From an uncultured Campylobacter sp. (GTDB lineage Bacteria; Actinomycetota; Actinomycetes; Mycobacteriales; Mycobacteriaceae), in contig CALTYW010000134.1 of the NCBI GenBank assembly GCA_943913625.1, positions 1 through 6,088 on the forward strand: 6,088 nt of DNA, in the 5' to 3' direction. A program made the position numbers and the translations under genes. Each line of letters begins with the position of its first letter. Within the stretch, counting starts at the first letter, position 1. The notes beneath the pieces are model-generated. The model did no database searches. It saw only the letters and a list, made by a program, of their open reading frames with translations, and was not told the origin of the DNA. This document shows, one piece after another, positions 1-4,917 of the stretch.

Positions 1-120
1 CTCGACGTGAACAAGCGCGGCGGCGTGTACTGGCTCGACACCGATACCGCCAACGCGATGAGCATGCCTAACCCGCTGTCTATTCCGTACGCGGTCGAGC
101 AGATCGAGACGGTGCTCTAG
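1..120 (+). CDS. Siderophore ABC transporter substrate-binding protein, C-terminal end (partial)
   Basis: Frame 1 is open from the window edge to a TAG at 118-120, giving 39 residues that include the stretches VYWLDTDTA and NPLSIPYAVEQI. The pattern of an aromatic-leucine-acidic strand, then a Pro-Leu-Ser-x-x-Tyr-Ala turn leading into a last helix is how the C-terminal lobe of actinobacterial ferric-siderophore binding proteins (FepB/FecB class, usually lipoproteins of about 330 residues) ends. In the family this protein captures the ferric siderophore outside the membrane and delivers it to FepD/FepG-type permeases. The matching permeases and ATPase lie next door but on the opposite strand, so this gene converges on its own transporter operon and must have a separate promoter left of the window. 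The start, lipobox and ligand-binding residues are out of view. Family identity rests on a short tail plus context, so it is likely but not certain. Confidence 0.72.
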   Translation, partial: LDVNKRGGVYWLDTDTANAMSMPNPLSIPYAVEQIETVL

Positions 121-135
121 CCCCACTAGCGGGGC
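120..135. terminator. Short GC hairpin between convergent stops, candidate bidirectional terminator
   Basis: GCCCC at 120-124 pairs with GGGGC at 131-135 around a 6-nt loop (ACTAGC). It covers the space between the + strand TAG (118-120) and the minus-strand TAG (128-126). A stem here could act on both transcripts. It is only 5 bp long and neither side has a T-run, so it is at best a weak intrinsic terminator. Confidence 0.3.
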
Positions 136-893
136 ACGATCAGCGGCCCGCCGGTCACCGGATCGTTGGTGACTAGGGCGGGGAGATCGAAGACGTCGCT
201 AAGCAATTGCTCTGAGAGAGCCTCAATGGGGGAACCCACCGTAACAACCTCGCCGCGCTTCATCACGACCAGGCAGTCGGAGTAGCGCGCTGCGAGGTTG
301 AGGTCGTGCAGGACCATCACAACGGTGCGCCCCGTTTCATCAGCGAGACGGCGCACGAGCGAGAGAACCTCGATGGAGTGGGAGAGGTCGAGGTAGGTCG
401 TAGGCTCGTCCAGGAAGACAAGTGGGGTGTCTTGGGCGAGCACCATCGCGATCCAGGCGCGCTGGCGCTGTCCGCCGGACAGTCGCTCGAGGGGGCGGTC
501 AGCGAGTTGGGCTATCTGGGTGAGCTCCATGACCTCGTCGACGGCGAGGCGATCCTCGGGGGAGTCCTGGCGCAGCCAGGTCTGGTGGGGGTGGCGCCCG
601 CGGGCGACGAGGTCGCGCACGGTCAGCCCTTCCGGAGCGACGGGAGTCTGGGGTAGCACGGCGAGGGTGCGGGCAATCTCGCGGCGCTTCATCGTGGCGG
701 TGTCTTGGCCGTTCAGGCTAACGACGCCGCGGTCGCGCGGGATAAGGCCGGCAGTTGCGCGCAGCAGAGTCGACTTGCCGCAGCCGTTGGGGCCGATGAT
801 GGTGGTCACGCCGCCGCGCGGAACGTCCAGATCGAGTCCGTCGATGATCCTGGCCCGGCCGTAGCTGACGGCGAGGTCGCGCACTGCAAGCAT
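126..893 (-). CDS. Ferric-siderophore ABC transporter ATP-binding protein (FepC-like)
   Basis: This is a 255-residue cytoplasmic ATPase of the iron-siderophore importer class, a normal length for FepC/FhuC proteins. All nucleotide-binding elements are present: Walker A GPNGCGKST (residues 34-42), Q-loop Gln82, signature LSGGQ (138-142), Walker B LVFLDEP with catalytic Glu163, D-loop YLDL (167-170) and switch His196. Two copies would drive the permease pair encoded just upstream. The ATG at 893-891 shares one base with the stop of the FepG-like gene (TGATG), and an AAAGGTGA ribosome-binding site sits just before it inside that gene's end, so translational coupling is likely and this start is well supported. 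It is the last gene of the run. Its stop is 5 nt from the stop of the convergent binding-protein gene. Nothing appears truncated. The substrate is inferred from the neighbouring siderophore-interacting protein. Which siderophore is carried cannot be told from sequence. Confidence 0.95.
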   Translation of the reverse strand: MLAVRDLAVSYGRARIIDGLDLDVPRGGVTTIIGPNGCGKSTLLRATAGLIPRDRGVVSLNGQDTATMKRREIARTLAVLPQTPVAPEGLTVRDLVARGRHPHQTWLRQDSPEDRLAVDEVMELTQIAQLADRPLERLSGGQRQRAWIAMVLAQDTPLVFLDEPTTYLDLSHSIEVLSLVRRLADETGRTVVMVLHDLNLAARYSDCLVVMKRGEVVTVGSPIEALSEQLLSDVFDLPALVTNDPVTGGPLIVPR

Positions 894-1891
894 CAGATGG
901 TCACCTTTCGTGTGGCACGGAAGAGTGTGTAGAGGAGCACGGCGCCGCCGATGGCGGACGTGGCCACACCCACCGGCAAGTTGCCGGGTACCAGGGTGCG
1001 CACGGCCAGGTCGGCGCCCGCGACAATCGCGGCACCGGTCAGCATCGCGGTGCCTAAGGGAGGAGTCGGGGCCTTCGCTAATCGACGCCCCACCTGCGGC
1101 GCGACGAACGCCACGAACGCAATCGGGCCTGAGGCGGCCACCGCAGTGGAGGTCAGCGCTACCGCGATGGCCATGAGTATGAGCTGGGTGCGTCGAGGGG
1201 CAACGCCGAGGCCGGCGGCGGTGTCCTCGCCGAGCGAGAGCGCCTCGAGCTGAAACGCTACCCAGCCCAGCAGCGGCACGACGACGGCGAGCGCAACGAG
1301 GACCGCTGCCGCGTCGCGCCAGTCGGATGAGCCCACGGAGCCGGTCACCCAGGCCTGCGCCTTGCCCACGTCGCGGTAGTCAGCGCGCACGATGAGGAAG
1401 GAGTTGTAGGCCATAGCCAGTGCGCTGATGATGATGCCGGCGAAGATGAGCTGGAAACTGCCCAGCCCCCCGCCACGGCTCAGCCACCAGATCGCCGCGG
1501 ACACGGTCACGCCGCCCAGGAAGGCACTGGCCGGCACGCCGATTGACTGCAGGAACCCGCCCGCGCCGCCGCCAGCGAGCAGAGCGGTCAGCGCAAAGGC
1601 GGACGCGCCCGAGGTCACCCCTAGAATGTCGGGGCTGGCCAGGGGGTTTCTGGTGATGGTCTGGAAAATGGCGCCGGCGAATCCCAGTGCAGCGCCGACC
1701 GCCAGGGCGGTGACAACGCGCGGCATGCGCCACTCGAGCACAACGGTGCGCGCCATGGCCTCGGCGTGGCCGGTGACGGCGGAGAAAACGTCGTGAAGCG
1801 AGAGCCCGAAATCACCGACCATGATCCCGCCGAGCGCGGCGGCGAGGGCGAGGACGGCCAAAACGATGTTGACCGCGAAGGTGCGCGTCAT
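893..1891 (-). CDS. Ferric-siderophore ABC transporter permease (FecCD family, FepG-like)
   Basis: This is a 332-residue membrane protein of the FecCD/BtuC permease family, whose members form a two-subunit channel with about ten membrane helices each. Family marks include RMPRVV (residues 55-60), the conserved stretch FQTITRNPLASPDILG (76-91), and the cytoplasmic coupling segment GPIAFVAFVAPQVGRRL (255-271) that contacts the ATPase. LPVGVATSAIGG (305-316) precedes the last helix. A Gln stands where many relatives have His in the coupling segment; I believe this is common in actinobacterial versions and do not read it as a defect. The ATG overlaps the stop of the preceding permease by 4 nt (ATGA), and its own stop overlaps the ATPase start, so the three are one translationally coupled unit. 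FepG rather than FepD is chosen from the coupling-segment form and the gene order. The pair could also be labelled generically. Confidence 0.93.
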   Translation of the reverse strand: MTRTFAVNIVLAVLALAAALGGIMVGDFGLSLHDVFSAVTGHAEAMARTVVLEWRMPRVVTALAVGAALGFAGAIFQTITRNPLASPDILGVTSGASAFALTALLAGGGAGGFLQSIGVPASAFLGGVTVSAAIWWLSRGGGLGSFQLIFAGIIISALAMAYNSFLIVRADYRDVGKAQAWVTGSVGSSDWRDAAAVLVALAVVVPLLGWVAFQLEALSLGEDTAAGLGVAPRRTQLILMAIAVALTSTAVAASGPIAFVAFVAPQVGRRLAKAPTPPLGTAMLTGAAIVAGADLAVRTLVPGNLPVGVATSAIGGAVLLYTLFRATRKVTI

Positions 1892-2901
1892 ACCTTCGAC
1901 CCCCTGTGCAACAGGTAGAGGGCGAAGGGCGCCCCGATGAAGGCAAGAGTGATGCCGACTTGGAGTTCACCTGGGCGGGCGATAATGCGGCCGGCGACGT
2001 CCGCCAGAAGCAGCAGCGTTGCGCCCGCGAGCGCCGAGCACGGGAGCACCCAGCGGTAATCCGGGCCGGTGACCGCGCGAACGAGGTGCGGCACAACTAA
2101 GCCGACGAACCCGATCGGGCCCGCGCCCGCAACCGCAGCGCCGGCGAGGAGGGCGACAAGCAGGATGCCGGTGGTGCGTGCGGCGGCGACGTTGACGCCG
2201 AGCGCGTGCGCGACGTCATCGCCCATGTTCAGCATGTTGACCTGGCTCGCGGTGGCGAACGCTGCGGCAAGCCCGATGATGACGACTGGGGCGATCGTTC
2301 CTACGATCTGCATGTCGCGCCCAGCGATGGAACCGGCCGTCCAAAACCGCATCTCGTGGAGGCTTTGCGTGCTGGCCAGCACGATGCCGCTCGTGATGGC
2401 GGAGCACACCGCGCCGAGCGCCGAGCCGCCGAGCACTACCGTGATGGGCGTGGACCCGCGGGCGGCGCTGCTGAGCGCGAAGACGACTGCGACCGCGAGC
2501 ATCGCACCGAGGAAGCCGAAGCCGACCGCCGCCATCGGGGCGAGTGAGCCGGTGAGGCTGACCGCCGTGGCGACAGCGAGCGCCGCACCTGGGCCGATGC
2601 CCAGCAGGTTCGTGTCCGCGAGCGGGTTTCTCGTGTGACCTTGCAGCAGGGCACCCGCGGTGCCGAGTGCGGCGCCGCCGAGCAGCCCGAGCAGCGTACG
2701 GGGTACGCGGAGCTGAGCAATGATGGTCGCCTCGTCCGAGGCGGTCCCAGGGTCGGCGCCGAAGGCGAGGGCGAGGCCTCCGCGGACCGCCTCGAGGGTC
2801 TGCCCGGGTTCCATTTGGCGCGCGCCGAGCGACAGCGAAAGCAGCGCGGCAGCAAGCGTTGCGACGGTGAGCGCGACCGTGAACCCGGCGCGTTGAGTCA
2901 C
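1888..2901 (-). CDS. Ferric-siderophore ABC transporter permease (FecCD family, FepD-like)
   Basis: This is the partner FecCD permease, 337 residues from a GTG start. The reading frame stays open much further upstream (to 3642) but overlaps the siderophore-interacting gene there. The GTG at 2901-2899 is preferred because it lies 4 nt after that gene's stop, has GGTGA just upstream, and puts the first hydrophobic helix (about residues 7-26) where the family has it. Family marks are LRVPRTL (64-70), LLQGHTRNPLADTNLLG (85-101), the coupling segment GPIGFVGLVVPHLVR (261-275) and ELQVGITLAFIGAPFALYLL (312-331). It should pair with the FepG-like subunit to form the inner-membrane channel for the ferric siderophore. 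Its stop overlaps the next start by 4 nt. Start choice is fairly firm and family assignment very firm. Confidence 0.93.
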   Translation of the reverse strand: MTQRAGFTVALTVATLAAALLSLSLGARQMEPGQTLEAVRGGLALAFGADPGTASDEATIIAQLRVPRTLLGLLGGAALGTAGALLQGHTRNPLADTNLLGIGPGAALAVATAVSLTGSLAPMAAVGFGFLGAMLAVAVVFALSSAARGSTPITVVLGGSALGAVCSAITSGIVLASTQSLHEMRFWTAGSIAGRDMQIVGTIAPVVIIGLAAAFATASQVNMLNMGDDVAHALGVNVAAARTTGILLVALLAGAAVAGAGPIGFVGLVVPHLVRAVTGPDYRWVLPCSALAGATLLLLADVAGRIIARPGELQVGITLAFIGAPFALYLLHRGSKV

Positions 2902-2905
2902 TGAG

Positions 2906-3784
2906 TCACCGCCAATACCCCATAAAGGACACACGGTGACGCGGCACGCCCGCCTCCGTGACCAGCAGGCGTCGCATGGTGGCGACGAACGTGTTCTTCC
3001 CGGCGATCCAGTAGTACGTGTCCTCGCCCGCATCGTGTGCGCTACCGATGTCCTCCCCGCTGCTGGAGTAAAACGGGGTCTCCCAGACCTCCTCGGGGCA
3101 GCCATCGTCGCCCTGACCGCCGGCGGGGCGGGCGCTGATCCGCTTTGCCAGCGCGGAGTGCAGTAGGTTGCCGTGGCCGCGGTGGGCGTCCTTGCGCATG
3201 TGCCAGGCCACATCCACGCCCGTGGGCACGCGCAACGGCAAGCGGTTTCCCGCCGGCACCTCGATGTCGGCAGAACCGAAGAGGCCTGCCGGCCAATCTT
3301 CGAGGATGCGGGCAATGGCGGGCAACGCGGTCTCGTCGCCGTAAAGGCGCGCGAGGCTGGCGGTACCGGGGGCGAACTCGATACCGGTGCCGCACGCGTC
3401 TTCACGCGACGGCCCGATGACGATGATCTGATCTCCCGGCCGCGCCTCCGCCGCCCAGCCGGAAGCGGGACCAGGGTTGTGGGTGTGCACGACGAAATCA
3501 ACATCCAGCTCGTCCGGGCCGTCCTCCACACGACGCAACTCGCGTATCGAATACGTGCGTAGGAAACCCTGTTGCTCGGCGGGCAAATCGCGCCACGCGT
3601 CCCACCAGCCCTCAACAGGCAGTTCAGGCAGCCCGGAATCACCCGGGATGATCAGCTTGATACGCAGGTCGAGAATCGGGCAGGCAGGCCCCATGTCGTC
3701 CACGCCAGTGAACGTCACTCTTTGGATCAGCGGTGCGACGCGCCTGGCGCGTACGGCGGTGACAAGGAACGGACGAAAACTCAC
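2906..3784 (-). CDS. Siderophore-interacting protein (FAD-dependent ferric-siderophore reductase)
   Basis: This 292-residue soluble flavoprotein belongs to the SIP family (ViuB/YqjH-like), which reduces the imported ferric siderophore in the cytoplasm so that iron is released. The N-terminal FAD-binding domain begins with a strand typical of the family (RVTFTG, residues 22-27) and carries RTYSIR (76-81), the flavin-binding RxYSxR motif, followed by DFVVHTHNPGPASGWA (96-111). The C-terminal pyridine-nucleotide-like domain shows GDETALPAI (149-157), YYWIAGK (257-263) and the usual ending FMGYWR (287-292). The start is a GTG at 3784; it gives the expected N-terminus and lies only about ten bases below the promoter -10, so the mRNA has almost no leader. 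It is the first gene of the operon and sits directly under a DtxR-type box, so low-iron induction is expected. An oddity is Lys263, where the family usually has Glu (AGE). Length is normal. Confidence 0.92.
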   Translation of the reverse strand: MSFRPFLVTAVRARRVAPLIQRVTFTGVDDMGPACPILDLRIKLIIPGDSGLPELPVEGWWDAWRDLPAEQQGFLRTYSIRELRRVEDGPDELDVDFVVHTHNPGPASGWAAEARPGDQIIVIGPSREDACGTGIEFAPGTASLARLYGDETALPAIARILEDWPAGLFGSADIEVPAGNRLPLRVPTGVDVAWHMRKDAHRGHGNLLHSALAKRISARPAGGQGDDGCPEEVWETPFYSSSGEDIGSAHDAGEDTYYWIAGKNTFVATMRRLLVTEAGVPRHRVSFMGYWR

Positions 3785-3791
3785 CCGCTCA

Positions 3792-3819
3792 ACTATATAG
3801 GGTTGCCTAACTTAACAAA
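3792..3819 (-). promoter_or_regulatory. Promoter of the siderophore-uptake operon
   Basis: Reading the minus strand, TATAGT (3797-3792) fits the corynebacterial TANANT -10 pattern, with an overlapping TATATA as an alternative. TTGTTA (3819-3814) about 15 bp upstream is a weak -35. A transcription start 6-7 nt below the -10 would fall at about 3785, next to the GTG at 3784, so the message would be leaderless or nearly so. Upstream of the GTG only GAGCGG resembles a ribosome-binding site, and it may not even be transcribed. Assignment is by inspection. Confidence 0.55.
3797..3815 (-). promoter_or_regulatory. DtxR/IdeR-type iron box
   Basis: On the minus strand this 19-mer, TTAAGTTAGGCAACCCTAT, matches the DtxR consensus TTAGGTTAGSCTAACCTAA at 15 of 19 positions, including the central TTAGGC core. 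It covers the spacer and -10 of the promoter in front of the siderophore-interacting gene, so Fe-loaded DtxR bound here would block RNA polymerase. In corynebacteria DtxR is the known iron repressor of siderophore uptake genes. The nearest gene upstream points the same way and ends at 3870, so the box serves only the uptake operon. Confidence 0.82.
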
Positions 3820-3831
3820 AGGGCTGAGGCT

Positions 3832-3860
3832 GCTTCTCCTCCGGTGGTTCGTCGAGAAGC
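3832..3860 (-). terminator. Hairpin downstream of the antiporter genes, candidate terminator
   Basis: GCTTCTC at 3832-3838 and GAGAAGC at 3854-3860 form a perfect 7-bp stem with a 15-nt loop. On the minus strand it follows the half-antiporter stop and is followed about 11 nt later by TTTTGTT (3820-3814). The T-run is further from the stem than in a standard intrinsic terminator. Its place between the antiporter stop and the iron-regulated promoter makes termination here sensible. Confidence 0.4.
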
Positions 3861-3863
3861 GAA

Positions 3864-3879
3864 CATGCCCTAAGGCATG
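3864..3879 (-). terminator. Small hairpin spanning the half-antiporter stop codon
   Basis: CATGCC (3864-3869) and GGCATG (3874-3879) are perfectly complementary around a 4-nt loop that contains two bases of the TAG stop. An alternative outer pairing GAACAT/ATGTTC (3861-3866 with 3884-3889) also exists. It may help end transcription together with the next hairpin, but no T-run follows directly. Confidence 0.3.
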
Positions 3880-4904
3880 AGGATGTTCCGCGGAGGGGCG
3901 AGCGCGTCGCGCTCGGCGGCGACGACCATGAGGTCGAGTTCCGCGAGCACGGCGTCGACGTCCGCGGGGTTGTAGCGGCGCTCGCTGCGGGCTTTCTCCA
4001 GCTCAGCGGTAGCGGCCGCAAGCGCGATGTGCTGCACCTCGATCGCCGCCGCAGCTGCGCGCTCAAACGCTTCTCGACGTTCCTTTGAACCGTCAGGGTC
4101 GACCTTACGACGCTCTGCGAGAGCATCAAGCCACTCCTGCACCATGATGTAGGACTCTGGCGCGAGCTTGGGGCCGTGCTCCTGAACGGCGCGGCGAGCG
4201 GCGGTGTAAGCGCGGTCGTTGAGCTCAGCGTTGACCTTGTCGCCGTGGGTGTCGGGGCCGTTTTCCGGGTCGAGCTGGCGCACGAGCCACGGCAGCAGCA
4301 GGCCGGGGATCACCATGGTGAAGGTGAGCACGGACAACGCAATGACGGAAAGTTCGTGGTGGTAGGACATCGTGCCAGCGGGGATGGAGAGCACGAGCGC
4401 GAGGGTGACCAGGCCGCGCATGCCGGCCCACGTAATCAGCAGCACCTCCTGCATGCGCAGGGGCGCGACGTCGGTGCGGTGCATGCGCTTCTTAAACTGG
4501 TAGAGCACCCACATGCAGACGAAACGCACCACGAACGCGACGACCGAGAGCGCGAATCCGATGCCGACGGCTTCCCAGACCATGGTGCCGGCGTCGTCGA
4601 TAGCGTCGCGCACGCTCATGCCGATGAGTCCGAACGCGATACCGGTGAACAGCAGCTCGACCGTCTCCCAGAAGGAGTGGCCGGAGAGGCGGTCCTCGGC
4701 AGTGAAGGACGCACGCGAGGACATTTCAACGGCGGCGATCACGATGGCGATGACGCCGGAGGCGTGGATCTCTTCCGCGCCGATGTAGATGACGAACGGG
4801 AGGACCCAGGTGAACGCGGTGCGGGTGACGGAGTCGCGGACCGTGTTGACCACCAGCGCAGCTAGACGGCCGACAACCAAGCCGAGGATCACGGCGGCGG
4901 CCAC
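3870..4904 (-). CDS. C-terminal half of a CPA1/NhaP-type Na+/H+ antiporter (truncated tandem paralogue, possible pseudogene)
   Basis: The frame gives 344 residues from a GTG at 4904 and is about 70% identical, by my count, to the C-terminal half of the antiporter encoded directly upstream. It has roughly six or seven membrane segments (about residues 2-19, 28-46, 47-61, 80-98, 108-135, 154-174, 184-208), the conserved GMRGLVTLAL with Arg163, and a charged helical cytoplasmic tail (about 220-335). It lacks the whole N-terminal half, including the ND motif whose Asp carries the ions in this family, so it is unlikely to transport alone. No ATG exists near its beginning. The frame remains open further upstream, but there it is only the shadow of the upstream gene. 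GTG 4904 lies 13 nt after the upstream TAA, with AAGGAG (4926-4921) rather far away, so reinitiation is the likeliest route if it is translated. It could be an accessory half-subunit, a recent deletion remnant, or part of a frameshifted fusion. Confidence 0.6.
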   Translation of the reverse strand: MAAAVILGLVVGRLAALVVNTVRDSVTRTAFTWVLPFVIYIGAEEIHASGVIAIVIAAVEMSSRASFTAEDRLSGHSFWETVELLFTGIAFGLIGMSVRDAIDDAGTMVWEAVGIGFALSVVAFVVRFVCMWVLYQFKKRMHRTDVAPLRMQEVLLITWAGMRGLVTLALVLSIPAGTMSYHHELSVIALSVLTFTMVIPGLLLPWLVRQLDPENGPDTHGDKVNAELNDRAYTAARRAVQEHGPKLAPESYIMVQEWLDALAERRKVDPDGSKERREAFERAAAAAIEVQHIALAAATAELEKARSERRYNPADVDAVLAELDLMVVAAERDALAPPRNILMP

Positions 4905-4910
4905 AGTGTA
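3873..4910. repeat. Tandem direct repeat, downstream copy (antiporter 3' half)
   Basis: This 1,038-bp stretch aligns with 4921-5958 at a constant offset of 1,048 bp over its first part, until a 6-nt indel. It encodes 346 residues to the stop, exactly as many as the other copy, because a two-residue insertion near the end of the membrane domain is balanced by a tail two residues shorter. The membrane half is about 74% identical in protein (163 of 219 positions counted by eye) and the tail about 61% (72 of 118). Confidence 0.85.
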
Positions 4911-4917
4911 GGAGCTG

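Noticed and set aside
57..75. GCCTAACC inside the binding-protein gene, resembling half a DtxR box
   Set aside because: Only about 10 of 19 positions fit the consensus, the other half-site is missing, and it lies inside coding sequence near the gene's 3' end.
2069..2638. Long + strand open frame (189 codons) over the FepD-like permease
   Set aside because: It is antisense to a clear family member, has the low-complexity Ala/Pro/Thr make-up of a GC-rich shadow frame, and no recognisable motif.
2902..3642. Upstream extension of the FepD-like permease frame
   Set aside because: It overlaps the well-supported siderophore-interacting gene in another frame and is Arg/Pro/Ser-rich; GTG 2901 gives the family's normal N-terminus.
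4176..4865. Long + strand open frame (229 codons) over the half-antiporter
   Set aside because: Its composition, rich in His, Asp, Glu and Gly, mirrors the opposite strand, and the sense strand has strong family homology.
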